A DNA stretch of 47,096 nt, taken from Minwuia sp. Lineage in GTDB: Bacteria > Pseudomonadota > Alphaproteobacteria > Minwuiales > Minwuiaceae. The stretch lies in NCBI GenBank assembly GCA_029213165.1, contig JARGNO010000001.1, forward strand, positions 101,729 through 148,824, given 5' to 3'. The notes under the pieces were generated by a model, which saw nothing but the letters and a program-made list of their open reading frames with translations, had not been told where the DNA came from and did not search any database. Made by a program: the position numbers and the translations under genes. Position 1 is the stretch's first letter; each line of letters starts with the position of its first letter. This document shows positions 24,279 through 32,432 of the stretch, piece by piece.

Positions 24279-25013
24279 ATGCCCGCAGCCTATGACACCA
24301 TTGGCATCAACTACGCCAACCTGCGCCAGCCGGACACGAGGATCGAAGCGGCGATCGGTGCGGCGCTCGGCGATGCGGCCACGGTGCTGAATGTCGGCGC
24401 GGGGGCCGGATCCTACGAACCGACCGACCGGGCCGTCACCGCCCTGGAGCCCTCCATCGCGATGATCCGCCAGCGCCCCGCCGGTGCCGCCCCCGTGGTC
24501 CGGGGCGTGGCCGAGGACCTGCCCTTCGCCAACAATTCCTTCGATGCCGTGATGGCCGTCCTGACCGTGCACCACTGGTCGGACCAGCCGAAGGGCCTGG
24601 CCGAACTGCGCCGGGTCGCCCGCGGCCCCGTGGTCATCCTGACCTTCGACCCCGACCACCGGGGCTTCTGGCTGACCGATTACCTGCCGGAACTGATCAC
24701 CATCGACGCCGCCCAGATGCCGACCATGGACAGCTACGCCACCGCCCTGGGCCCGGTGCAGATCACCCCCGTCCCGATCCCCCACGACTGCGCCGACGGC
24801 TTCCTCGCCGCCTACTGGCGCCGCCCCTCCGCTTACCTCGACCCCCGCATCCGCGCCGCAATCTCGTGTTTCTGGGCGATAGAGGATGTGCGGGTGAAGC
24901 TGGAGCGGCTGGCGCGCGACCTGGAGACCGGGGCATGGGCGGAGAAGTACGGGGATCTGCTGAGACGGGAGAGTTGTGACCTGGGGTATCGGTTGGTGGT
25001 GGGGAGGGGGTGA
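24279..25013 (+). CDS. class I SAM-dependent methyltransferase
   Basis: 244 residues. Motif I is VLNVGAGAGSYEP (about 36-48), followed by the acidic position in TALEPS, GVAEDLPFANNSFDAVMAVL (motif II/III) and VHHWSDQPKGLAELRRVARG (typical of methyltransf_11). The beginning, AYDTIGINYANLRQPDTRI, is the usual opening of this small-molecule methyltransferase group. AGGAGG precedes the ATG. It is probably cotranscribed with the DUF2867 gene; the acceptor is unknown. Confidence 0.92.
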   Translation: MPAAYDTIGINYANLRQPDTRIEAAIGAALGDAATVLNVGAGAGSYEPTDRAVTALEPSIAMIRQRPAGAAPVVRGVAEDLPFANNSFDAVMAVLTVHHWSDQPKGLAELRRVARGPVVILTFDPDHRGFWLTDYLPELITIDAAQMPTMDSYATALGPVQITPVPIPHDCADGFLAAYWRRPSAYLDPRIRAAISCFWAIEDVRVKLERLARDLETGAWAEKYGDLLRRESCDLGYRLVVGRG

Positions 25014-25028
25014 GTGCATGAAGTGGGG

Positions 25029-25054
25029 TTCCAAAAAACCAAGGTTTTTCGGAA
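25029..25054. repeat. 26-bp palindrome, left copy, flanking the FRG gene
   Basis: TTCCAAAAAACC-AA-GGTTTTTCGGAA: arms of 12 bp with one mismatch. A sister copy lies at 26361-26386. Together they bracket the low-GC FRG gene. It could also serve as a terminator for the methyltransferase gene (stem followed by T-rich arm), but its close match to the other copy argues for a shared origin. Confidence 0.65.
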
Positions 25055-25092
25055 TGCCTGTCTGTGGTGAAAGCCTCGGCAAACGAAGCTTG

Positions 25093-26271
25093 TTAAGCCC
25101 CAGCGGGCTCCGCAAAGTCGGTCAGCCCCCGACGAACGTGATCATAGGTGTTGCGTTTTAAGGCTGCGAGGAAAAGATCGTCCTGATCTGACGGGAACAG
25201 GTCTGCCGCGGTCAATCGCTCCGGCTCTGTCATATCAAAGTTCAGGCAGATGGCAGCCACAAGAAAATCGCCCGCTAGGTTCATTGCAAACTGATTGGTG
25301 GGCAACACAACGCACGCTTGATGTTTTGGTCGCAGTGGATCTAGCATTTCCAACATCTTTGTCCGTTGATACTGAACAGTTTCGTGTAAATCTTGACGAA
25401 TTACGTAAATAATTGCTTTATGATCATTAGTTCTAACAAAATTGTAGAAACATTTTTCACTTTCCCTTGAAAATTTCTGTGTAGCAAAAAAAATCGCAAC
25501 ATCTAAACCGGTCGTTAGGTCAAGAACTGGTGAATATAGACCGTAATGCTGTAATAAAGTCAAAAACTTTTCATTAGAACCCATGCCGTATTCATTGAGA
25601 AATGATTGACGATGTGCGTGAAAATCCCGCAGTATCTGAGGATACTTCGCATCTTGCAAACTATCTTCATACTCAATTTCATAATTGAATCCAAATAATT
25701 TCTCTTTTTCATGAACTTCTTGAATGTTGAAGAGATCGTATATGATAGTGGACCACTCAAACATCGAAAGGTCACGGAATTCATGCCATACATTCATTCG
25801 ATGCTGAAGAACCTGCCGCCAAACTGAGGGCAATAAGGAAATCTCGCCTAATTCTCCTTGAACAAAGGACGGATTAGGGACAGGCCGTTTCAGCGAATAA
25901 TGAGCCGTTTGGCCCCGAAAAATAAGCGTTTGCGGATGAGATGAGCGAAGGTCATCGACCAAACTATAGAGCTCGGAAATACTTTGCACTCGGTAGGTCG
26001 GCTGATGGTTTGGTACCGTGCCGAACAGCTCTTTGAAATTCGAAAGCGAGAAACGCGTCTTCATGTCATAGGTACTGAGTGCTCCGCCGTAGAAACGGTC
26101 GATCACAAACTCGTCAAGGAGGACACAGTATCCCGAAGCGACAAGATTGGTCGCCTCTACGTCGCTAAACCCGGCTTCGGAAAATTTGTGATAGCTGTTA
26201 GCGAGGATGGTTTTCCCGCGCGGGTCGTCTTCGAAAATGATTTCCGGCTCAAAATAGCTGTGATAGTCCAT
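25093..26271 (-). CDS. FRG-domain protein
   Basis: 392 residues from ATG 26271 (MDYHSYFEPEIIF); the frame could extend to a TTG at 26304. The FRG domain is marked by LIFRGQTAHYSLKRPVPNPS (the F-R-G signature) and LLQHYGLYSPVLDLTTGLDV followed by AIFFATQ, in the correct order. The N-terminal 100 residues are unassigned. FRG proteins are common in mobile or defence-related neighbourhoods and their activity is not established. The base composition is far more AT-rich than the flanking genes. The gene is bracketed by two related palindromes and lies next to a ParDE pair, which points to horizontal acquisition. Near the C-terminus is a basic stretch, LKRNTYDHVRRGL. Confidence 0.87.
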   Translation of the reverse strand: MDYHSYFEPEIIFEDDPRGKTILANSYHKFSEAGFSDVEATNLVASGYCVLLDEFVIDRFYGGALSTYDMKTRFSLSNFKELFGTVPNHQPTYRVQSISELYSLVDDLRSSHPQTLIFRGQTAHYSLKRPVPNPSFVQGELGEISLLPSVWRQVLQHRMNVWHEFRDLSMFEWSTIIYDLFNIQEVHEKEKLFGFNYEIEYEDSLQDAKYPQILRDFHAHRQSFLNEYGMGSNEKFLTLLQHYGLYSPVLDLTTGLDVAIFFATQKFSRESEKCFYNFVRTNDHKAIIYVIRQDLHETVQYQRTKMLEMLDPLRPKHQACVVLPTNQFAMNLAGDFLVAAICLNFDMTEPERLTAADLFPSDQDDLFLAALKRNTYDHVRRGLTDFAEPAGA

Positions 26272-26360
26272 GCAAAGATTTCCACATTCTTTGGTTCTGA
26301 CCAATCCATAGTATAACTTAAATAAAATCCGATTTCAGGCTAGCATCACCCTATCTCTCG

Positions 26361-26386
26361 TTCCGAAAAACCTGGGTATCTCGGAA
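26361..26386. repeat. 26-bp palindrome, right copy, flanking the FRG gene
   Basis: TTCCGAAAAACC-TG-GGTATCTCGGAA: 12-bp arms with two mismatches. Aligned with the left copy (including the preceding G and following TGC) about 25 of 31 positions agree. It lies 90 bp upstream of the FRG start. Confidence 0.65.
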
Positions 26387-26523
26387 ATGCTCAGCGGAAT
26401 ACCTGCTTCACCTGCCATCCAGAGAGAACCGGCCCGTCAACTGTTTCCAGAAAGGACGGTTTCCGGGAACCTGATGACATTCGGTTTTGGCAATGCGCAA
26501 TGGGCCGAATTGAGCCATCACAA

Positions 26524-26817
26524 TCAGGCCAAATGGCGACCTGGATCCATTCGGCTGTGCAGGATCCGCAGCACCCGGATGCCGTTCGCGACGGGGCGAT
26601 AGTAGATGGCGTGCGAAACGCACTCGAAGCGGCGCAGGTTCGCCCGGATGAAGCCGTAGTCGGACCCGACCGTGTGGTGCTCGGCCACGAACATGATCCC
26701 TGCGTTCAGCGTCTCTGAATACCGCTTCGCCTGAGCCGGACCGAAATGCTCGACGCTGTAGAGATAGATATCGATCAGGTCGCGTTCCGCGTCAGCGGTG
26801 AGTTCAACCCGCGTCAC
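26524..26817 (-). CDS. parE: ParE/RelE-family toxin
   Basis: 97 residues. RVELTADAERDLIDIYLYSV and ERF..SHAIYYRPVANGIRV...LHSRMDP form the RelE/ParE fold; the C-terminal RILHSRMDPGRHL is typical of ParE, which poisons DNA gyrase. It starts at GTG 26817, overlapping the end of the antitoxin gene by 14 bp in the usual antitoxin-first order. The toxin is predicted to be neutralised by the adjacent ParD. Confidence 0.92.
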   Translation of the reverse strand: MTRVELTADAERDLIDIYLYSVEHFGPAQAKRYSETLNAGIMFVAEHHTVGSDYGFIRANLRRFECVSHAIYYRPVANGIRVLRILHSRMDPGRHLA

Positions 26818-27070
26818 GCAGCAGGCCCTTCTGCCGCGCCTCCCGGCGTGCGGCTTGGAGCACTTCAGGAAGCGACAGTCGGCTCATGCCACTGGCCTCG
26901 GCGCGATCAAGCAGGGCGCGCAGTTCGGCGAGGGCGCTTTCCCGGACCTCCTGATCCCGCCGCACGAGGTCGCGAAAATACTCGCTGACATTACCGTAGC
27001 GGCCTGAGCTGACCTGGCTCTCCACCCAGTCATTCATCTGGTCAGGCATCGAAATGGTCAGTCGGGACAT
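26804..27070 (-). CDS. parD: ParD-family antitoxin
   Basis: 88 residues. The ribbon-helix-helix start MSRLTISMPDQMNDWVESQV and the GNVSEYFRDLVRRDQE segment are the classic ParD DNA-binding domain. The C-terminal part (LDRAEASGMSR...) wraps the toxin. AAGGAG precedes the ATG at 27070. Two GATCATA repeats one helical turn apart, just upstream, are a likely self-operator. The operon is parD-parE on the minus strand. Confidence 0.93.
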   Translation of the reverse strand: MSRLTISMPDQMNDWVESQVSSGRYGNVSEYFRDLVRRDQEVRESALAELRALLDRAEASGMSRLSLPEVLQAARREARQKGLLRDAG

Positions 27071-27090
27071 GGCATAACTCCTTCATATTG

Positions 27091-27107
27091 GATCATACCA
27101 GATCATA
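27091..27107 (-). promoter_or_regulatory. direct repeat upstream of parD (candidate operator)
   Basis: GATCATA at 27091-27097 and again at 27101-27107, 10 bp apart, 20 bp before the parD start. Ribbon-helix-helix antitoxins usually bind such phased repeats. Confidence 0.5.
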
Positions 27108-27156
27108 AATACTCACGCCATTCTGTCGCCACCGGACTTTCGGGAACGCATCCGGT

Positions 27157-28620
27157 TCACTCGAACCCCGGCGGCACGTGGCAGCCGCCGAAGGCTTCCT
27201 CGATCAGGCCGGCGAAGCGGATGGTTGTGAGGTCGCCCATCCAGGGGCCGATGATCTGCACGCCGACGGGCAGGCCCGTGATGCCGCCCGGACCCAGCGG
27301 GGCGACGGTGCCGGGCAGATAGACGGAGCCGGAGATACCGGCCCAGAAGAGCTGGTCGTTGTATTCGACCTCATGGCCGTTGACCGTGATCATGCGGTGT
27401 TCGCGGGGGATCGTCTCCTCCCGCGGGAAGGCGGCACAGGCGGCGGCGGGGCAGAGCAGCAGGTCATAGTCCCGGAAGAATCCGTTCCACTGGTCGCGAT
27501 AGCCATAGCGGCGGCGGTCGGCGGCGGCCCATTCGTAGTAGGTCTCGGTCGCGGCCTTGATGTTCATGCCGTTGTAGCTGCGGTCGTCGTCGGCGATGCC
27601 GGGACGCTGCGCCAGCCAGCCGTCGAAGACCTCCTGCGGCAGGCGGCTGTGGGTGACGGGGCGGAACAGGCGGAAATAGTCCTCGTGGTACTGCAGCCAG
27701 TCGACCTCGAACGGGTCGCGCTCATCCACCGTGACACCCGCCTGGCGCAACTGGTCGGCCAGGGTGAGCAGCTTCGCCTTCACCTCGTCATCCACTTCGG
27801 AGGCCGGGGAATCCAGCATCAGGGCGACCTTGAAATCACCCAGATCATCCTTCTTCGGCTGCGGCAGGGTCAGGTGCCAGCCCTCCCCATAGACCGGGTC
27901 GGCCCCGGCGACGGCCAGCAGCGCCGCCTCCAGGTCAGACGCGGAGCGGGCCAGCGGGCCGCAGACGGCAACATCGCTGGGCTGGTTGGAGGCGACCTTG
28001 CCATGGCCGCGCGGCGGCACGATGCCCCAGGTCGGCTTGTGCCCGAAGACACCGCAGAAATGCGCCGGATTGCGGATGGAGGCACCGATGTCGGAGCCGA
28101 ACTCCAGCCCCGTCAGCCCCGCCGCCAGCGCCGCCGCCGAGCCGCCGGAGGAGCCGCCGGGGGTGCGCTCCGCATTCCAGGGATTGCCGGTGCCGCCGTA
28201 GACATCATTGTAGGACTGCCAGTCGGTCAGGTTCAGCGGCACATTGGTCTTGCCGAAGACCACCGCACCCTGCCGCTTGATCCGCTCCACCACCACGGCA
28301 TCCCCGCTGGCGACATTGCCGATGTAGTCCGTGTCGCCCCAGGTGGTCTGCAGGCCGGTGACGTTGTAGCTTTCCTTCACCGTCATCGGCACGCCGTGGA
28401 AGGGGCCGAGGCGATAGCCGCGCCGGTTGAGCTGGTCCATGCCCGCCGCCGCCTCCCGCGCCGCGGCATAGTCGGTGGCGATGACCGCGTTGATGGCCGG
28501 GTTCAGCCGCTCCGTCCGGTCGATGAAGACTTCCAGCATCTCCGCCGATGTGGTCTCGCCGTCGCGGATCGCCGCGCCGATCTGCAATGCCGACGCGTGA
28601 TGCAATGCCCGTGTAGCCAT
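27157..28620 (-). CDS. amidase signature (AS) family hydrolase
   Basis: 487 residues from ATG 28620 (MATRALHHASAL), with GGGGAGG upstream. The Ser-cisSer-Lys triad is visible: K82 in TVKESYN, the cis-Ser at 157-158 in GGSSGGSA, and nucleophile S181 in GSDIGASIR. It is related to GatA but has no GatB/GatC neighbours and a C-terminus of the general amidase type (LPVGVQIIGPWMGD). It should cleave small amides in the cytoplasm; the substrate is unknown. It is divergent from a thiolase gene, with a palindrome in the gap, and may share its regulation. Confidence 0.92.
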   Translation of the reverse strand: MATRALHHASALQIGAAIRDGETTSAEMLEVFIDRTERLNPAINAVIATDYAAAREAAAGMDQLNRRGYRLGPFHGVPMTVKESYNVTGLQTTWGDTDYIGNVASGDAVVVERIKRQGAVVFGKTNVPLNLTDWQSYNDVYGGTGNPWNAERTPGGSSGGSAAALAAGLTGLEFGSDIGASIRNPAHFCGVFGHKPTWGIVPPRGHGKVASNQPSDVAVCGPLARSASDLEAALLAVAGADPVYGEGWHLTLPQPKKDDLGDFKVALMLDSPASEVDDEVKAKLLTLADQLRQAGVTVDERDPFEVDWLQYHEDYFRLFRPVTHSRLPQEVFDGWLAQRPGIADDDRSYNGMNIKAATETYYEWAAADRRRYGYRDQWNGFFRDYDLLLCPAAACAAFPREETIPREHRMITVNGHEVEYNDQLFWAGISGSVYLPGTVAPLGPGGITGLPVGVQIIGPWMGDLTTIRFAGLIEEAFGGCHVPPGFE

Positions 28621-28789
28621 GCCGATGGTCCTCCCCGAAGTGTCCCGCTGTCTGTTCGTGGCCCCGATCATACGGATGTTTCATGGCGGGGTGTAAGCAC
28701 CTGCTGCGCCAGCATGACGATTACCAATGGCTGCCCTGCATTTGTCTTGTCTTTGGCGTCGCAGAAATCATGTTACAGTGCGATCAAGT

Positions 28790-28802
28790 ATGTTCTGAAC
28801 AT
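28790..28802. promoter_or_regulatory. palindromic operator upstream of the thiolase gene
   Basis: ATGTTC-T-GAACAT is a perfect 13-bp palindrome, 12 bp before the GGGAGG ribosome site of the thiolase gene. A partner arm ATCATGTT (28767-28774) mirrors AACATGAT (28798-28805). It could bind a repressor acting on the amidase/thiolase divergent promoters. Confidence 0.4.
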
Positions 28803-28828
28803 GATGTATCGACCGGGAGGATTTGACG

Positions 28829-30031
28829 ATGGCGTCAGGGATTCGTGACAAGGTAGCCATTCTGGGGATGGGCTGCTCCAAGTTCGGTGAGCGCTGGGAC
28901 TGCGACGCCGAAGACCTGATCATGGAAGCCTATGAGGAATGCGTGAAGGACGCGGGGATCGAGACCAGCCAGATCGATGCCGCCTGGTTCTCCACCGCGA
29001 TCGAGGAAGTGCATGTCGGCAAGTCCGCCGTGCCGCTGTCCGTCGCGCTGCGCCTGCCCTACATTCCGGTGACCCGTGTCGAGAACATGTGCGCCTCCGG
29101 CACCGAAGCCTTCCGCGGCGCTGTCTATGCCGTCGCCTCCGGTGCCGCTGACATCGCCCTGGCGGTCGGCGTCGAGAAGCTGAAGGATACCGGTTACGGC
29201 GGCCTGCCGCAGCGTGGCCGTGGCCCCCTGAACGACATGATCAACCCGAACGCCTCCGCGCCCGGCAACTTCGCCCAGCTTGCGACCGCCTACCGCCAGA
29301 AGCACGGCGTGCAGGCCTCCGACCTGAAGCGCGGCATCGCCCAGGTCTCGGTGAAGAGCCATGAGAACGGTGCCAAGAACCCGAAGGCGCATCTGCAGAA
29401 GGCCGTGACCATGGACACGGTGCTGAACGCGCCGATGATCGCGGAGCCGCTGGGCCTGTTTGATTGCTGCGGCGTCTCCGACGGTTCCGCAGCCGCCATC
29501 GTCACCACGCCGGAAATCGCGCGCAAGCTCGGCAAGAAGGATCTGGTGACCGTGAAGGCGCTGCAGCTCGCCGTCTCCAACGGCACCGAGTCCTCGCACA
29601 GTTCCTGGGACGGGTCGTACTTCATGACCACCCGCCAGGCCGCGCAGCGTGCCTACAAGGAAGCCGACATCACCAACCCGCGCGAGCAGGTGTCGATGTT
29701 CGAATGCCATGACTGCTTCTCCATCACCGAGCTGGTCACGGCGGAAGACCTCTACATCTCCAAGGAAGGCGAGGCCTGGAAGGATTTCCTGGACGGCTTC
29801 TACAATGCGGACGGCAAGGTTCCGGCGCAGATCGACGGCGGCCTGAAGTGCTTCGGTCACCCGATCGGTGCCTCCGGCCTCAGGATGCTGTACGAGATGT
29901 ACCTGCAGCTGCATGGCCGCGCCGGCGCCCGCCAGCTCTCCAACCCGAGCATCGGCATGACCCACAACCTGGGCGGCGCCCCGCACCAGAACGTCTCCTC
30001 CATCGCGATCGTCGGCCTCTACAACGGCTGA
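28829..30031 (+). CDS. thiolase family protein (acetyl-CoA acetyltransferase-like, SCP-x type)
   Basis: 400 residues from ATG 28829, with GGGAGG 8 nt upstream. The nucleophilic cysteine is C88 in VENMCASGTEAFRG. The C-terminal HDCFSI and GGLKCFGHPIGASG carry the other active-site Cys/His. The sequence fits the SCP-x/non-decarboxylating thiolase subgroup, which cleaves or joins acyl-CoA chains in beta-oxidation or related catabolism. It is followed 28 bp past the stop by a strong intrinsic terminator, so it ends its transcription unit. Confidence 0.92.
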   Translation: MASGIRDKVAILGMGCSKFGERWDCDAEDLIMEAYEECVKDAGIETSQIDAAWFSTAIEEVHVGKSAVPLSVALRLPYIPVTRVENMCASGTEAFRGAVYAVASGAADIALAVGVEKLKDTGYGGLPQRGRGPLNDMINPNASAPGNFAQLATAYRQKHGVQASDLKRGIAQVSVKSHENGAKNPKAHLQKAVTMDTVLNAPMIAEPLGLFDCCGVSDGSAAAIVTTPEIARKLGKKDLVTVKALQLAVSNGTESSHSSWDGSYFMTTRQAAQRAYKEADITNPREQVSMFECHDCFSITELVTAEDLYISKEGEAWKDFLDGFYNADGKVPAQIDGGLKCFGHPIGASGLRMLYEMYLQLHGRAGARQLSNPSIGMTHNLGGAPHQNVSSIAIVGLYNG

Positions 30032-30059
30032 CCGGCGACGACAGTGACGTGAAGAACGA

Positions 30060-30091
30060 AGCCCGGCGGACGAAAGTTCGCCGGGCTTTTT
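30060..30091 (+). terminator. intrinsic terminator of the thiolase gene
   Basis: A 12-bp stem (AGCCCGGCGGAC/GTTCGCCGGGCT, one G-T wobble) closes a GAAA tetraloop and is followed by TTTTTC. This is a textbook Rho-independent terminator, 28 bp after the stop. Confidence 0.95.
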
Positions 30092-30118
30092 CGCTGGATT
30101 TCACCCCAAGGGCACGTC

Positions 30119-30195
30119 GCACCCGCACTTGATGCGGGTGCCCATGGTGCCGCACGAACACTGGAGAACCGGGCACCCTGATCAAGTCAGGGTGC
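30119..30195. repeat. inverted pair of related hairpins (REP/BIME-like element)
   Basis: Hairpin 1 (30119-30141) has arms GCACCCGCA/TGCGGGTGC with loop CTTGA. Hairpin 2 (30173-30195) has arms GCACCCTGA/TCAGGGTGC with loop TCAAG. Hairpin 2 is the reverse complement of the same unit as hairpin 1; the paired differences preserve base pairing. Flanks (CACGYC before, CC after) are also shared. This fits a dispersed palindromic element family. Confidence 0.65.
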
Positions 30196-30239
30196 GGCGT
30201 GGTTGTGGGTCGGCGGATGCGGCTTGCCAGGCCCGCTCC

Positions 30240-30758
30240 TTACAGCACCTTCTGCATTGTCAGTACATCCAGCCAGCGGTCGAACTTGGAACCGATCTGA
30301 CGGGCGGTGCCGATGGGTTCGAAGCCGAGGGCGCGGTGCAGGGCGACGGAGCCGGTGTTGGTGTCCGGGTCACCGACGATGCCGATCAGGTTGCGGCAGC
30401 CGAGATCGCGGCAGGTGTCGATCAGGGCGGTGAGCAGTGGGCGACCGATGCCGGTGCCGACCGCGTCGGGAGCCAGATAGATGGAGTCCTCCAGCGTGAA
30501 GCGATAAGCCGGGCGGGGGCGGTAGAGACCGGCATAGGCATAGCCGACCAGCGCGCCGTCGCGCATCGCGGCGAGCCAGGGAAGGCCCTTCTCCATCAGG
30601 GCGGCGAAACGGCTGTGCATCTCGGCTTCGTCCGGGGCCTGAAGCTCGAATGAGGACGTTCCGACCGCTACCCAATGGCCATAGATCGCGGTGATCGCCG
30701 GAATGTCGTCGGCGGTCGCCATTCGGATATAGATGGCATTACGATCCAGCTGCGTCAT
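30240..30758 (-). CDS. GNAT-family N-acetyltransferase (phosphinothricin-acetyltransferase-like)
   Basis: 172 residues. The acetyl-CoA motif A is present as VGTGIGRPLLTALIDTCRDL, and IYGHWVAVGTSSFELQAPDE plus ALFFE-like positions fit the pat/MnaT group that acetylates amino-acid-like amines. The C-terminal NTGSVALHRALGFEPIGTAR is the usual motif B. It starts at ATG 30758. It lies next to a low-GC two-gene island but has normal composition itself. Substrate unknown. Confidence 0.9.
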   Translation of the reverse strand: MTQLDRNAIYIRMATADDIPAITAIYGHWVAVGTSSFELQAPDEAEMHSRFAALMEKGLPWLAAMRDGALVGYAYAGLYRPRPAYRFTLEDSIYLAPDAVGTGIGRPLLTALIDTCRDLGCRNLIGIVGDPDTNTGSVALHRALGFEPIGTARQIGSKFDRWLDVLTMQKVL

Positions 30759-30850
30759 TCATTTTTGCTCTTTAACTGACTTTGCTAAAAAAGCTATACG
30801 ATGCAAGCAATTGAAACCTGCTGACCCATCATAGGAAATGCGCAACAGCC

Positions 30851-31768
30851 CTACCCACAGCCAACAATTTGTTGGAGTTTTTCAAAATGATCACTCTCGA
30901 AATTCAAAATCACAAGATCTTCACCAAAATTCGATTCATTTTTGTGCTGTACCTCTTTGACAATATATTTAACCTTTGAACAATCTTCATCGCCAATACT
31001 ACGAATGATAGCATCATCAACGACGGCATAATTTGCGGCAATCACAGCGAAATTACCCCATACACTGCTGGGATCTGCGCGAGCACCATTGCCCAAGTAT
31101 TCTTCCACAATATGTCTTGGAATTTGGATAGAGTCTTCTGAACGAAATGATTTCGCCAACTGCAAAATCGCATCAAACCGCATTCTCGCCCAACGACGCT
31201 TCACCGGCGCTTTAAAATGAAAATGCTGGTAGCCTATAGAGCTGGCTAAGTACTTTTCAAAAATTCTCGACCTCAAAGCTCGGTCTGTGGTCTTCAATTC
31301 ATCAAGATAATCTTTCGACTCCTTGCCATAACGCCTTGGTATATTAACATCAAATCCAATCCTTGTGTTTGTAAATTTTCTAAATCGTATCGGGAGATGA
31401 ACTCGCACAGGTGATTTCTCTATCATTCTATGAATACTAAACTTTCGCGGTAAGCGAATTATATCAATAAAAACAAGCATATCTTCGTGATAACTATCTC
31501 CATGCTTTATTTCCAAAGAAAAAATTTCCTTATTCCCCAAAATCTTTCTGTCGAACAATGTAACATTCTGGTCACTATAGTCAATAGTGCCAAATTCAAA
31601 CGAGCCCTTAGGAAAAATATCAAGATCCACACGGAACTCCACATGGTGTCGTGACCGGGTCTCAACAGAACCCCCATTGACGTCAAACCCAGCGTGAGCA
31701 GGACTCAAAACCCAAAAACAAATAAGAACCAGACCGACCAACGCATTGTGAAATATTCTCTCAGTCAC
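30851..31768 (-). CDS. predicted exported protein of unknown function, low-GC island
   Basis: 305 residues from GTG 31768, with AAGGA 10 nt upstream. A signal peptide (MTERIFHNALVGLVLICFWV, then LSPAHA) probably ends at AHA. The mature part is rich in beta-forming segments (HHVEFRVDLDIFPKGSFEFG) in its first half and helical later. A pair of cysteines (EDC and the C-terminal VGCG) could form a disulfide. I recognise no family. It overlaps the upstream membrane-protein gene by 8 bp, so the two are coupled. GC content is much lower than that of the neighbours, suggesting transfer. Confidence 0.7.
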   Translation of the reverse strand: MTERIFHNALVGLVLICFWVLSPAHAGFDVNGGSVETRSRHHVEFRVDLDIFPKGSFEFGTIDYSDQNVTLFDRKILGNKEIFSLEIKHGDSYHEDMLVFIDIIRLPRKFSIHRMIEKSPVRVHLPIRFRKFTNTRIGFDVNIPRRYGKESKDYLDELKTTDRALRSRIFEKYLASSIGYQHFHFKAPVKRRWARMRFDAILQLAKSFRSEDSIQIPRHIVEEYLGNGARADPSSVWGNFAVIAANYAVVDDAIIRSIGDEDCSKVKYIVKEVQHKNESNFGEDLVILNFESDHFEKLQQIVGCG

Positions 31769-32261
31769 GATAAAAAATCCTTCTGCCTTGCTTAGAAATT
31801 GTCCCCCTAATTATTGCCTGCAACCAAATTCCGCTCAGAGCCGCCAATGCCATTGCGATACAAACACGCATACCATCAACCGCCGTCCTAACCGTCTTCA
31901 CAATAGCATCTGACTGAACGACATTAGAATCAAGATCATTAGCAACCAGAACATGAATTCCATCATCTTTCACAAATGATGTAAAATGCACATACATAAA
32001 ATATATCATCGTGAACAGCAGAATATACAACAATAAAGACCCTCGCTGCGCATACTTGTTAGGTGCAAATACAATGATAAAGGCGGTAAATGCCGTTGGC
32101 GATAGGTCGCCCAATATCTGAGCATCATCAGAAATCGTGGGAGCATGTTTTCCTACAAAAATCACAAAACTACCCGCTCCGCCGAACAAATCACCTACGA
32201 CAAGGAAATAAATAGCCACAAACACGGCAATAACTACAGAATAAACAACGTGTCCAGACAA
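31761..32261 (-). CDS. small membrane protein of unknown function, low-GC island
   Basis: About 166 residues with roughly four hydrophobic segments: near 6-38 (VVIAVFVAIYFLVVGDLFGG), a weaker one near 56-67, 76-93 (LLLYILLFTMIYFMYVHF) and 133-152 (CIAMALAALSGIWLQAII). The longest frame starts at TTG 32261; no ATG precedes the first membrane segment, so the start is uncertain. No family recognised. The 8-bp overlap with the following exported-protein gene and the shared low GC content indicate one transferred two-gene unit. Confidence 0.65.
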   Translation of the reverse strand: MSGHVVYSVVIAVFVAIYFLVVGDLFGGAGSFVIFVGKHAPTISDDAQILGDLSPTAFTAFIIVFAPNKYAQRGSLLLYILLFTMIYFMYVHFTSFVKDDGIHVLVANDLDSNVVQSDAIVKTVRTAVDGMRVCIAMALAALSGIWLQAIIRGTISKQGRRIFYRD

Positions 32262-32432
32262 TGAGAGTTTGTTTCCAACCTAAGTTCTTCAGGCATTTTA
32301 TGAGCGCCTGCGGATTGTCATGTTCATGCGATATGCAAGAATCATCAGATTAACAAGCATAGATTGGCCAAAAATGGGCGGAATTGGCAACTAGAACAAA
32401 GATAGAACATTAACTCCGGCTTCTTCCCAGTA

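Noticed and set aside
23502-25115. 537-residue antisense frame across the DUF2867 and methyltransferase genes
   Set aside because: It overlaps two well-supported genes on the other strand, is rich in His/Gly/Arg and has no recognisable domain.
26387-26602. 71-residue plus-strand frame beside parE
   Set aside because: Overlaps parE on the other strand, has no ribosome site and no protein-like features.
30780-32432. Direct repeats flanking the low-GC two-gene island
   Set aside because: Only short matches around GATGCAAG/ATATGCAAG were found, too weak to call attachment sites.
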